Origin: Paragonimus westermani
Lineage: Eukaryota > Platyhelminthes > Trematoda > Plagiorchiida > Troglotrematidae
Reading direction: 5' to 3'
DNA: 64,000 nucleotides
Assembly (NCBI GenBank): GCA_008508345.1
Contig: QNGE01000841.1
Coordinates: forward strand, 7,677-71,676
Shown here: piece after piece, positions 22,753-32,013 of the stretch
Layout: each line of letters begins with the position of its first letter
Position numbering within the stretch: position 1 is the stretch's first letter
Made by a program: the position numbers and the translations under genes
Notes under the pieces: model-generated
The model's input: the letters and a program-made list of their open reading frames with translations, nothing else
What the model was told of the DNA's origin: nothing
The model's database searches: none

Positions 22753-23132
22753 TGTAGTAGCATGTAGTGCGCCGCCATTTTGTTTTGCCACACATACTCC
22801 CTTCCGCTTCCTTTCAGGTCCTCGAACACGTGGGTTGGCCGCGTCCGTGCAACGGGCTGAGGAAGGTGACCAACCAGAACCTGAGGTCGGCGGTCAGTGA
22901 GCGTGAGACCACGTCTGATTGGTGGGAACTCCCGGACCGTGGGGCCCTGTATATATATATGCACGAGGACACGTTGCTGATTGAACTCTCTCGGTATCTG
23001 AGTTGCATTAATACACGTTTCTTTTTGATTCGTGGTTTTTCCTATTCTGTGAAGTAGACCGATTTGTGCTCGATTGTTAACGTTAGACACTGTGTGCACT
23101 GTAACCTGTGTTGACCCAACTGGAATATTACA
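22753..23132 (+). repeat. 5' LTR
   Basis: Begins TGTAGTAG and ends ATTACA. It differs from the 3' LTR at T/G near 22780, T/C near 22948, G/A near 22965, A/G near 23010, and lacks one T near 23112. Confidence 0.95.
22950..22960 (+). promoter_or_regulatory. TATA-like box of the 5' LTR
   Basis: TATATATATAT run in the LTR, also present in the 3' LTR at 27561-27571. Probable promoter of the genomic RNA, with transcription starting a few tens of bases downstream. Confidence 0.6.
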
Positions 23133-23136
23133 ATTT

Positions 23137-23154
23137 TGGCACCCACGGTGGGAC
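23137..23154 (+). other. Primer-binding site
   Basis: TGGCACCCACGGTGGGAC starts four bases after the 5' LTR. TGG pairs with the CCA end of a tRNA primer. I cannot name the tRNA from memory. Confidence 0.7.
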
Positions 23155-23167
23155 ACATTTCCGGATA

Positions 23168-26100
23168 ATGTTCAGTTCATCAGATACCGAAGAGATGCCG
23201 AGACTTGTTCGAGCGGCTGAGAAACTGTGTGTTTCGGACAGCGGACATGCATTTCGTGTGCGACATGAGCATGGACTCCCAGCGCCAGAGAAATACACGA
23301 TTGGAGAGGACTTCCATATTTGGGAAGCCCAGGTGCGCCGCTACGTGCGGCATTTTAACCCGGAACAGCAGGTGGACATCGTATTGAGTTTGATTTCTCG
23401 TGAGGCTTACGGGAAGATCGTTGACTTTGATATTCCGGAGAATCTTGAGGACCTGTTTCACTTTCTGCGACGAAGGATTGCAGGTCTGCGCCCTGCGGTT
23501 GAATACCGGAAGAAATTTCATGAGCGACGCCAGCTTAGCACGGAAAGATTGATGGACTATATGCAACAATTGAGGAGACTCGCGAGGATGGCGTTTGTCG
23601 AAGAGACACAAGAGCAGAGAGAAGGCCGCATTCTGGAGAGGTTTCTCGAGGGAATTCGTCAACCGCAATGTCAGCGTGAATTTCTCATCCGCCCTCCCAA
23701 AACCTTGGCTAAGGCTGAGAAGCTGGCTGAGCTGTTAGACCAAGTGGAACATGTTGAGTCCGGGGATGAAAATTTTGCTTGTGTGACCCAGAGCACCCCC
23801 GCTGACCGATTGCAGGGTCAGATAGTCCGCAAAAGCGCTTATGCAAGAGGCGGACATTGTACACAATGCCATCCGAAAGTGAAAGCGCCTAACTGGCAGA
23901 GATGTTTCACCTGTGGCCGGCATGGACACCTGGCGCGTGGGTGCCCGTTATCCGCCCGGAAGCGTACACATGCCGGTAAGTCTCCTGTATGCCAATCGCG
24001 TATTCCTTTTGTTTCGAAATGTGAGGATAAAGATGTTGCATTATGTCCTGTTCTGAAAGCAAAAGTTGGCGGTCGTGACTTTGAATGTCTGTTAGATTCC
24101 GGGTCCGTATGCAGCCTGCTTGATAAGGAGACATACACCATCTGTCAGTTTGATGCAATAGCGGGGCCTGGCAGCCAGGTTCTAGCCGTGAACGGACAAC
24201 CGTTACATATATTGGCGTGCGTTCGCGGGACAGTGCAGATAGGAAAGTGGACGTGTACACTGAATTTCTTCGTTGTTCCGAAGTTACCGTTTCATGTCGT
24301 GCTGGGCAGTAACTATTTGATAACCATGCAATGTATCCTGGACCTACCTAACCTGGCCGTACAGGTATATGGCGAGCGTTTTCCGTTGGAACCTGTGTAC
24401 AAAACACTGGCAGGTGTTGTGGAGGTCCGTACAGGACAGCATGTAACGAAGGGGGAAGTGCACGCTGAGTTCGAATGGCAGAAATTTAGGAGCACCATCA
24501 TCTCACACCTCCCAGCACACCTAGCACAGAGAGTACGGGATGTAATTGAAAAGCATCGGGCGATATTCTGGTGGGAAGGACAGCCGCCTGGACGCACTCA
24601 CTTTGTGCGACACAGAATTGACACGGGGGAGGCACACCCGATCCGGCAAGCGGCTCGTCGCTTACCAGTCCATCTTCAGGGCCAGGTGGAACAATTATTA
24701 ACAGACATGTTAGAGAAAGGCATTATCCGGCCGTCAACATCTCCATGGGCGTCTCCGGTAGTATTAGTCAAGAAAAAGGATGGCTCCTTAAGATTATGTG
24801 TTGACTATCGCCAGTTAAACGCGGTAACCAAAAAAGATTCGTTCCCACTACCACGTATCGATGACACTATCGATGCTCTTTCGGGCACCGAGTGGTTTAG
24901 TACCCTTGATTTGGCCTCTGGTTACTGGCAGGTGGAAGTGGAGCCCAGTGATCGCCTGAAAACCGCGTTTGTGGTACCCTCTGGTCTGTACGAGTTTGAA
25001 ACCATGCCATTTGGATTGACGAATGCCCCGGCCACCTTTCAAAGATTAATGCAACAGGTGCTCGGAGACCTGATCCCGAAGCAGTGTCTGGTTTATTTAG
25101 ATGACGTCATTGTACACGGACGTACCGTTGATGAACATTTGCATAACCTATCCAACGTCCTTTCAAGACTAGCGGAGGCTGGACTGAAATTGAATCCAGC
25201 CAAATGTTCGTTTATGCGGACCGAAGTAAAATATTTAGGACACGTCATCTCACAGTCCGGTGTGAGCTGTGATCCCGAAAAGGTGCGTAAGGTGAAAGAA
25301 TGGCCAACTCCTGAGAGTGTTGAGGAAATTCGTAGTTTCCTTGGGTTGGCTTCTTATTATCGACGATTCGTTCCCCGTTTTTCTCACATAGCTAAACCTC
25401 TAACATTGTTGACGGAAAAGGGGCGAGTATTCGAGTGGTCCGAAGATTGTCAACAGTCGTTCGATCGATTAAAAGATGCGTTATGCACTGCCCCCATTTT
25501 GGCACTCCCAGACACAAGAGCGGACGCGAAAATGTTTATCTTGGATACTGACGCCAGTGACGTCGCTATAGGGGCTGTACTATCTCAGTTAGACAATAAT
25601 GATAAAGAACATGTTATTGCCTATGGAAACCGAAACCTCAACAGAAGTGAAAGGAACTATTGTACCACTAGAAAGGAGATGCTCGCTCTAGTACATTTTA
25701 TTAAACACTTCCGTCACTATCTCCTCGGAAGGCGTTTCTTGGTTCGAACGGACCACTCATCACTCCAATGGCTGCAGAATTTTAAGGACCCGGAGGGGCA
25801 AGTTGCACGTTGGCAAGAGTTTTTACAAGAGTACAACTTTGAATGTAAACACAGGCCTGGTCTGCGTCACCGAAATGCTGATGCATTATCTAGAAGACCG
25901 ATTCGCGACCATGGCGATTGCCCCTCATGCACGAGGTACTCCATGGCGATCACCATCAGGCCAGAGGAGAATAATCGATGGGCTGCCATTCAAAGTAGCG
26001 ATGCAGATCTACAAATCATATACAGACGAATAAAAGAGGGGGGGCCACGTCCGACCACCCAAGAGATGGCAGGAAGTAGTTGGGAGGCGCGTTGCCTGTG

Positions 26101-27511
26101 GTCGTTGTGGAACCATCTCTATATAGCCGATAATGTCCTTTATTATCAATATGGCCCGACATATGAAAGCCAAATTGTGGTCCCAGAATCGGCGGTTCGA
26201 AGTGTTTTGCAGGAACTGCATGAGAATTTGGGGCACGCGGGCCAGAACAAACTTGAAGAAGCCGCGAAACGACGTTTCTGGTGGCCCCACCAACGAAGAG
26301 ACGTCAAGGATGTGTGCAGTAGTTGTGGTCTGTGTGCACAAATTAAAAACCCCAAGAGACAACAATGCGCACCGTTACAGAGCATGCTGACGGGGTATCC
26401 GAATGAAATAGTAGAAGTTGACATCGTCGGGCCACTACCAGAGACCACCCGAGGGAATAGGTACATTCTCGTGATGGTAGATCATTTCACTAAATGGTGT
26501 GAAGCGGTGCCAGTGCCACGAGCGGATGGCGGAACTACCGCCAAATTCATTTTCGACCACTGGATCTCGCGCTGGGGCGCCCCAACTCAATTGCACACTG
26601 ACAGAGGGTCAAATTTTGAGAGTACAATGATGCATGAACTGTGTAGAATACTGGGCATAAGGAAGACAAGGACGACCGCCTATCATCCGCAGGGTAATGG
26701 TGCTGTGGAGCGCGTCAACCGCACCCTGAAGTCCCTCTTGAAAGCGTTTGTGAGTTCAGAAAACACCCGCTCATGGGACGAAGCCGTATCTCAGTGCCTG
26801 CTCGCATACCGTGCTAGCGTCCACTCTTCTACCGCACAATCACCGCACTACCTGCTGACGGGAAGAGAGATGCGACTGCCGTCCGACTTGCTGGTACCCA
26901 GATTGTCGCCAGATAACCTATTAGCCTCAGACTATTGCGTTCAGCTACGTGACAAACTGGCGAAAGCATATGCGTTAGCACGGGAACACCTGCGGACGGC
27001 CCAAAGGAGACAGAAGGATTACTACGATAGAAAAGCATATGGAAGCCCCTTGAAGCCCGGCGATAAAGTTTGGTTGCGTGCAGAAGCCCCAGAAACTGGA
27101 ATTCCAAAAAAATTGTTTCATGAGTGGAAGGGGCCATACGTTGTGCACGACATCATTTCCGAATCCACCTGCACTATACGGGACGTTAACGACAATGGGT
27201 CCGGACTCAGAGTGGTACATTTCAATCGTTTAAAGCCTGATACCACAGGACAGGATCGATCAACTAATTGCGAGGAGTTAGAAGTAGCTGGGGAGTGCAC
27301 TGTACCGCCAGAGGGAGGGCAGTCCGGAGCACTGCGGCCAGTGCTCTCGACGGGGGGGAGTAGTGTAGTAGCATGTAGTGCGCCGCCATGTTGTTTTGCC
27401 ACACATACTCCCTTCCGCTTCCTTTCAGGTCCTCGAACACGTGGGTTGGCCGCGTCCGTGCAACGGGCTGAGGAAGGTGACCAACCAGAACCTGAGGTCG
27501 GCGGTCAGTGA
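23168..27511 (+). CDS. Gag-Pol polyprotein of Ty3/gypsy element, 1447 aa
   Basis: A single uninterrupted frame. The ATG at 23168 is chosen because the frame upstream has no ATG. Domains by residue: gag, about 1-240; one CCHC knuckle CFTCGRHGHLARGC at 246-259, binding RNA; aspartic protease with DSG at 310-312; reverse transcriptase with YLDD at 643-646; RNase H starting at DTDASD (from 793); integrase zinc domain HENLGH (from 1018) with a CSSC pair; catalytic D1085, D1145 and E1181 (a D-35-E spacing between the last two); and a GPY module at 1322-1324. Gag and pol are fused with no frameshift or stop between them, so the gag:pol ratio must be set another way. The last 48 or so residues are encoded inside the 3' LTR. 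All key residues visible are intact. Confidence 0.96.
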   Translation: MFSSSDTEEMPRLVRAAEKLCVSDSGHAFRVRHEHGLPAPEKYTIGEDFHIWEAQVRRYVRHFNPEQQVDIVLSLISREAYGKIVDFDIPENLEDLFHFLRRRIAGLRPAVEYRKKFHERRQLSTERLMDYMQQLRRLARMAFVEETQEQREGRILERFLEGIRQPQCQREFLIRPPKTLAKAEKLAELLDQVEHVESGDENFACVTQSTPADRLQGQIVRKSAYARGGHCTQCHPKVKAPNWQRCFTCGRHGHLARGCPLSARKRTHAGKSPVCQSRIPFVSKCEDKDVALCPVLKAKVGGRDFECLLDSGSVCSLLDKETYTICQFDAIAGPGSQVLAVNGQPLHILACVRGTVQIGKWTCTLNFFVVPKLPFHVVLGSNYLITMQCILDLPNLAVQVYGERFPLEPVYKTLAGVVEVRTGQHVTKGEVHAEFEWQKFRSTIISHLPAHLAQRVRDVIEKHRAIFWWEGQPPGRTHFVRHRIDTGEAHPIRQAARRLPVHLQGQVEQLLTDMLEKGIIRPSTSPWASPVVLVKKKDGSLRLCVDYRQLNAVTKKDSFPLPRIDDTIDALSGTEWFSTLDLASGYWQVEVEPSDRLKTAFVVPSGLYEFETMPFGLTNAPATFQRLMQQVLGDLIPKQCLVYLDDVIVHGRTVDEHLHNLSNVLSRLAEAGLKLNPAKCSFMRTEVKYLGHVISQSGVSCDPEKVRKVKEWPTPESVEEIRSFLGLASYYRRFVPRFSHIAKPLTLLTEKGRVFEWSEDCQQSFDRLKDALCTAPILALPDTRADAKMFILDTDASDVAIGAVLSQLDNNDKEHVIAYGNRNLNRSERNYCTTRKEMLALVHFIKHFRHYLLGRRFLVRTDHSSLQWLQNFKDPEGQVARWQEFLQEYNFECKHRPGLRHRNADALSRRPIRDHGDCPSCTRYSMAITIRPEENNRWAAIQSSDADLQIIYRRIKEGGPRPTTQEMAGSSWEARCLWSLWNHLYIADNVLYYQYGPTYESQIVVPESAVRSVLQELHENLGHAGQNKLEEAAKRRFWWPHQRRDVKDVCSSCGLCAQIKNPKRQQCAPLQSMLTGYPNEIVEVDIVGPLPETTRGNRYILVMVDHFTKWCEAVPVPRADGGTTAKFIFDHWISRWGAPTQLHTDRGSNFESTMMHELCRILGIRKTRTTAYHPQGNGAVERVNRTLKSLLKAFVSSENTRSWDEAVSQCLLAYRASVHSSTAQSPHYLLTGREMRLPSDLLVPRLSPDNLLASDYCVQLRDKLAKAYALAREHLRTAQRRQKDYYDRKAYGSPLKPGDKVWLRAEAPETGIPKKLFHEWKGPYVVHDIISESTCTIRDVNDNGSGLRVVHFNRLKPDTTGQDRSTNCEELEVAGECTVPPEGGQSGALRPVLSTGGSSVVACSAPPCCFATHTPFRFLSGPRTRGLAASVQRAEEGDQPEPEVGGQ
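27351..27363 (+). other. Polypurine tract
   Basis: A GGGGGGGAGTAG run directly before the TG of the 3' LTR, within the gag-pol frame; it primes plus-strand DNA synthesis. Confidence 0.8.
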
Positions 27512-27744
27512 GCGTGAGACCACGTCTGATTGGTGGGAACTCCCGGACCGTGGGGCCCCGTATATATATATGCACAAGGACACGTTGCTGATTGAACTCT
27601 CTCGGTATCTGAGTTGCGTTAATACACGTTTCTTTTTGATTCGTGGTTTTTCCTATTCTGTGAAGTAGACCGATTTGTGCTCGATTGTTAACGTTAGACA
27701 CTGTGTGCACTGTAACCTGTGTTTGACCCAACTGGAATATTACA
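27364..27744 (+). repeat. 3' LTR
   Basis: 381 bp, about 99% identical to the 5' LTR. It contains the stop codon of gag-pol at 27509-27511. Followed by the duplicated target ATAT. Confidence 0.95.
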
Positions 27745-27816
27745 ATATGTTGACGAGATAGCTGAAGTTTTGCTATCTGGTTGATAGAGGGAATAAGGAA
27801 CAAATGATTAATATAC

Positions 27817-28146
27817 ATGCACCGTGTGAGTTGTGGGCTATCTTTTTTAATACTTTTCATTCGAGATTTCTTGGAATACGTGCCGACAGTTCATAAGTTT
27901 GGGTCATTATGCCCATGGTGTAGGATTTTTGCACATGATCCTAAATTTACCCCGATGGAAAACATAGGGCGGTGTATGTGTGTCCAAATGGAAAGCCGAA
28001 GTCTGTGTGGCGAACAATATCTCAAAACCCTAAAGGAAAACCCGAACGAATGCTGCCACCTGCGCGCTGAAATCTCTGCACCAAAATGCACCATTTGCAC
28101 CAATCAGAATCGCCGCAAGCACAGGGAGGTAGACACTGGTGACTGA
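27817..28146 (+). CDS. Candidate IL-17-like cysteine-rich secreted protein, 109 aa
   Basis: Open from ATG 27817 to TGA 28146. A hydrophobic N-terminus (CGLSFLILFI, residues 6-15) could be a signal peptide; the same bases are pyrimidine-rich and end in CGAG, so they could instead be an intron end with the exon starting near 27866. The rest has W34, D41-P42, P46, C53-x-C55, C64, Y68, C79-C80 and C91-x2-C94. Interleukin-17 cytokines share W-x6-DP-x3-P followed by CxC, a later Cys and a C-terminal CxC; spacing from W to P is exactly that of human IL-17D. Against this: the final pair is CxxC rather than CxC, the protein is short, and one middle Cys is absent. If real, it is a secreted cystine-knot-type ligand. 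Alternative: chance cysteine pattern or a partial exon of another protein. Confidence 0.42.
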   Translation: MHRVSCGLSFLILFIRDFLEYVPTVHKFGSLCPWCRIFAHDPKFTPMENIGRCMCVQMESRSLCGEQYLKTLKENPNECCHLRAEISAPKCTICTNQNRRKHREVDTGD

Positions 28147-28329
28147 CAGGTGCAAGCGAAATCACCCAGTTAAATGCGAGAGAAATACGAAGCCAGCAAG
28201 GCGAAATTAATTAAGGAAATGAAGAAATTGAGAAGAGAAAGATTGGTTAAACTATTGCTAATCGACTAGTGAATAGAATAGGGACGAATTGGAACATGGA
28301 CTGAACAAGTGAACTTGGTTCGATTGCGT

Positions 28330-28760
28330 CTATGCGGTTTCTAGTAGCAAATGGACGAGCTTGCGTGGGGGAACAACGCGAAACTCATCTTCAGATGTAT
28401 CATCAATGAATAGTGGAGCTGCACACGGTCTGTGTTTTCGTTTCAACGTCGGAGTTGTTGCCGTGTTTGAGGTAGATGCAACTGAACACGCATAGTTAAT
28501 GAAATCATAACTTACCTGGCAAGGGAGGTTGTAACTGCCCTGTGTTTTAAACAACGGAACGCCATCTAACAGGTAAACTCAACGGCAATCACACTCACAT
28601 GATCATATTTTGAAAGTCCACTGCCTGATTTCTTGCTTGAACGAAGCACATACAGGAGATTGTGATCCTTCATGTACCTATCTAAGCAACTTTTGAACTC
28701 GCTGAAGCTAGCAAATTCGCGATCCTCAAAGACATCTTTGAAGCCCTGTAAATAATCTAT
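28330..28760 (-). pseudogene. MULE / ZSWIM3-like transposase-derived locus, copy C (deletion derivative)
   Basis: Minus strand. After an acceptor TTTTAG, bases 28750-28599 read GFKDVFEDREFASFSEF, then YMKDHNLLYVLRSS and GLSKYDH. This matches the N-terminal domain of ZSWIM3-like/FAR1-type proteins (hydrophobic F-x-S-x-x-EF pattern). A 33-nt intron (28598-28566, GTGAGT to TTAG) would continue it as MAFRCLKHRAV. A second candidate intron of 34 nt is 28515-28482 (GTAAGT to TCAG); unspliced, the frame runs YDFINY to TSEDEFRVVPPRKLV and stops at 28330, the tail shared with copy A. N- and C-terminal parts are thus only about 100 bp apart and the catalytic core is absent. Bases 29011-28802 (minus) may be a further decayed exon. 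Confidence 0.5.
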
Positions 28761-29029
28761 AACCTAAAATAGAATATAAGATAACATCGGTCAAATATTA
28801 ATCACACGTGAAAAAATTCATCACAAGATACTACATTCGTACCGTCACAACACCTACCATCGCTAATTTCGATCTCGGCGCCAAATGAAGGACAAACTGA
28901 TGTACGGTGGACTAAAACAAATCTTTTTAACTCTCCTGATGCTCTCTGTCGTGGAAATCGATGACTTACACATTCCTGGGCGACACCACGGAAATATCGT
29001 CCACTGCTCAATTATTTCTCATTTCATCG

Positions 29030-29400
29030 CCGTCTAACGGCAGATTTCACTCCCTGCGGGTAATTTTCATCGTGTGCTGTTGTGTTGTCTGCGCTGCTTT
29101 TGTTTGTTTAAGTTGTGTGAGCGGCTCACCCGGCCTTTGGCTCTGTTGGTGCTTGTTATTTTCTTTTACAGGACTATTGCTGTAATCCCCTGCTCCGAAA
29201 GAACGCTGTCCCAAGTTTTCCCACGTTGGCCGAAGGTGGCCTACAACTGTGGAGGGCGATCACAGCAGTGACTGTTGTTTCGTGAGTTCGCTGTACAAAT
29301 GTGTTCTTTCTTGGAAGATCCCCCTCTGCGTTTCAGCACGTGATCAATGGCCTGTGAAACTGTGTCTGCTCTGTGCACTCCAAATCCACCAAATCTCATC
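29030..29400 (+). repeat. Dispersed repeat Y, copy 1
   Basis: Shares ordered blocks with 43140-43400: GAACGCTGTCCC, CCACGTTG, a GAAG-x-TGG-x-CTACAA-like block, then TTGTTT-x-GTGAG. Function unknown; it may be the terminal region of an element such as an LTR or a Penelope 3' end. Confidence 0.5.
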
Positions 29401-31640
29401 AGGCAACATTCGACCACATGTACAGTGTAACTTTTGCGAATGTCATGGGTAGAACTCCCAAAAACACAAAAATGAAATATTTTGAAATCAGCGCACAAAA
29501 GAACTTGGTACAAAAATGAATGTCATTAGGAATCAAAGAAATTCGCACGTTGTAATAAAAGGTCTTTCGTAGGCACACTAAGCAGAGTTTGGGCGAGAGC
29601 CAAGAACAGGGGATTAACAGAGGGAACACCCTCGAGCCTTTGAGATCCGGTAATAGTATGTACATCGACGCAGTATCTTAAACATGTTAGCATTAAATGG
29701 ATGCACGCTTCAAGTGCACAATGTAAAGCGAGTGAAACCTAGTAGTCTAAGCGTGCGAACAAACGACGTTTGAACGTTTGGCGACCCGATTTGGTCACTG
29801 ATAACTATGTTAGAGCTACGATTGTCACTTGTACTCTTTTCGTTCCCAACTTTTGTGTGTGTGTATGTTTGTTTAAATGAGTACCGATATCGACAAGTAC
29901 CCCGCGTACTTGAAGGTACGACACCGCTGCGTATCTGCTTGTCGTTCCGCTGTGTTAACGTTTCCCCTTGTTATTTCTCGCTTTCACATCGACCTAGCAT
30001 GTCAACAAAATACTGCTTGTTTACTCGTTGCGTTATTCGTAACCGGCCAGTTTTAGTTCATTTGACTTTACAACCACAAAGGTTGAGGTGCCGCGAACAG
30101 AACAAAGTAGACATTTCACAAGAACCCGGATTAATTGTAGGAGGAAAGTTACACAATAGAACTCATCATCAGATTTCATACGGCTGTAGACAAATGAACA
30201 CAAATCACTTATTGTATTCTTACCAACTCTTACCACTCTACAGAATATTTGCAAACACAATAAAACGATATAAGACCCTAGCGAATTGTAAACACTTACA
30301 AATGCGTAATGGAATTTCAATCGCAGAGGAAGTAGTAAACATTCTTATCCAACCCATCAGTGTACATTTTTCTTTAGAAACTCTGCTGTTGAAGTATATA
30401 CTCCTGGTGCCGTGGATCCTCAAATCGATACCTCCGAAGCGTTAGTGGCATGTGTTAGAACCACAGTGTCCGGGTTGACGCTGTTCGCTGACATGTCTTC
30501 GAGACTGACAGATTGTTCATCCTTAAGCATAATGGTTTTGTTCCACGTGCTTTTGTGGTGACCTGGGGATACCTCCGGTCTTCCGTACATGCAACCGTGT
30601 TTGTTGGCCTATGCAGGCCAATGGCGCCAAAGACACTTCCGGCTTGCTCGCGCGCTCGACTGTCGGATCCCCAATCCCCCAAGTTAATTCCACATATCGG
30701 TATCGTTTAGTGTTGATTGAGACTTACCGTAATTATTGCATACTATTGGTTTGGTCTCCATCAGTTATTCGCATTCTTATTTCCCGTCTGGCAGTTGTCA
30801 CGTATATCTTGGAATTCGTTAATTTAGTGCACTTGCGCACGTAACTTTGTCGGCTCGGCCACGTCCTGCAAATACCAACCCAGAGCTTGCCGTGCTTTGC
30901 TTATGAGTGGTGTGTTTAGCTGGAAACGATAGCTAGCTCTTTGGTCCGGAGTCAGGAAACTCCCTGATCAGGATAAAAAACAATTAACGTCTGTTTAGAA
31001 ACGTTATCTGATATGACGAAGAATGGAAGTCAATTATATTATCAAAGAATATCCGCGTGCGTCAGTGTAACTTTCCCTCATCTACATCCTCCTTATTTAC
31101 CTAACACACTCCCTCTTTTCCTCCTGATATACTGTGGCACGGTTGTAAGTTCATAAGATCTTTTTGTTTCAAATGTACAGATATTTGGATGGCAAGTTTC
31201 AATATGCTTTGCTTACTGTATGACGACGTTGTTTCATTTCCATGGTAGCGGGCGTCATAAAACTATGGCTGTGTTAACTAAGTTACGCCATTCCGATTAG
31301 TACTATTGGCCTATTGCACTTATAAGGCAGGCTTCACAATATTCAAGAACATTTAATCCATCACTTAACACATTTATATGCGTAACTTCAATCAACGTTT
31401 TGGATGTACACTACTTAATGCACGTCGGAACTTCCGCCAAAATTAGACAGTCCAAACAACGTAGAGAAAAAGTCTGTTCATATTTCCTTGCCTTTTAAGG
31501 GCAATAATGCCTCCAGGAATATGAGCAACAACCTTAAATTATCCCTAAGCAAGATCTAGTTTGCAGCAGAACTGCATTTCCAGTTTAATTCCATACCGAT
31601 TTTAAGCCGCCAGTTGATGGATACATTGCCTTTACATGCT
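29401..31640. other. Unassigned region
   Basis: Contains a 212-codon frame on the plus strand (29807-30445) starting with a hydrophobic stretch (LSLVLFSFPTFVCVYV) but without any recognised domain; frames of this length are borderline by chance. A TTTGGCGACCC string at about 29778, similar to LTR-element primer sites, precedes it. No gene is supported. Confidence 0.3.
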
Positions 31641-31649
31641 GCCTCTTAC

Positions 31650-32013
31650 TGTGTATAACATTTTGTTTGTTCCTGTGAAACGAGCTATGTAGGTCGCATG
31701 ACACGGCGACTATCCGAACGCATTTGGGAGCATCATCCGGTGTGGCTAAATCGGGACTCGGCAAAATCTTGCTCGTCTTCTATCGCTGCACATCTAATGG
31801 GGTCCAACCACTGAATCAATCTCAATGACTCATTCCGTCTTATCTACCGCGCAACCGGTTTACAATCAAAACATGTCAAAGAGCGCTTACTGACAGTGGC
31901 GGAAGCCATAGTCATCCGTTTACTCTTCCCTCCAGTAGGTGTTCAGAAACGTTTCGTAAAAAATCTGAATTATCCATGGCCTGGTGTTCACGTCCGGAAC
32001 GAACAGATAACGT
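31650..32013 (+). mobile_element. Penelope-like element fragment, GIY-YIG endonuclease, copy A
   Basis: Plus-strand frame from about 31671: CETSYVGRMTRRLSER, then EHHPVWLN, SSSIAAHLM, a TGA stop near 31812, SFRLIYRA, LLTVAEAIVIRLL and VQKRFVKNLNYPWPG, ending at TAA 32013. This is the C-terminal GIY-YIG-type endonuclease of Penelope-like elements, which cuts target DNA. Y-V-G, the catalytic-type arginine (GRMTRR) and the EHH histidines are kept, but the stop and loss of the upstream RT make it inactive. Confidence 0.8.

Larger units (their letters stand above)
22753..27744 (+). mobile_element. Complete Ty3/gypsy LTR retrotransposon (4992 bp)
   Basis: LTRs of 380 and 381 bp start TG and end CA. 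A 4-bp target duplication ATAT lies at 22749-22752 and 27745-27748. A primer-binding site, one long gag-pol frame and a polypurine tract sit in the standard places. By eye the LTRs differ by four substitutions and one single-base indel, about 1%, which indicates a recent insertion. The order protease, RT, RNase H, integrase places it in Ty3/gypsy. With an intact frame and intact catalytic residues it may be active. No env-like frame is present. Confidence 0.96.

Noticed and set aside
22557..23156. Long minus-strand frames across both LTRs (also 27264-27860)
   Set aside because: They are near-identical because the LTRs are; they are antisense to the element with no domain of their own.
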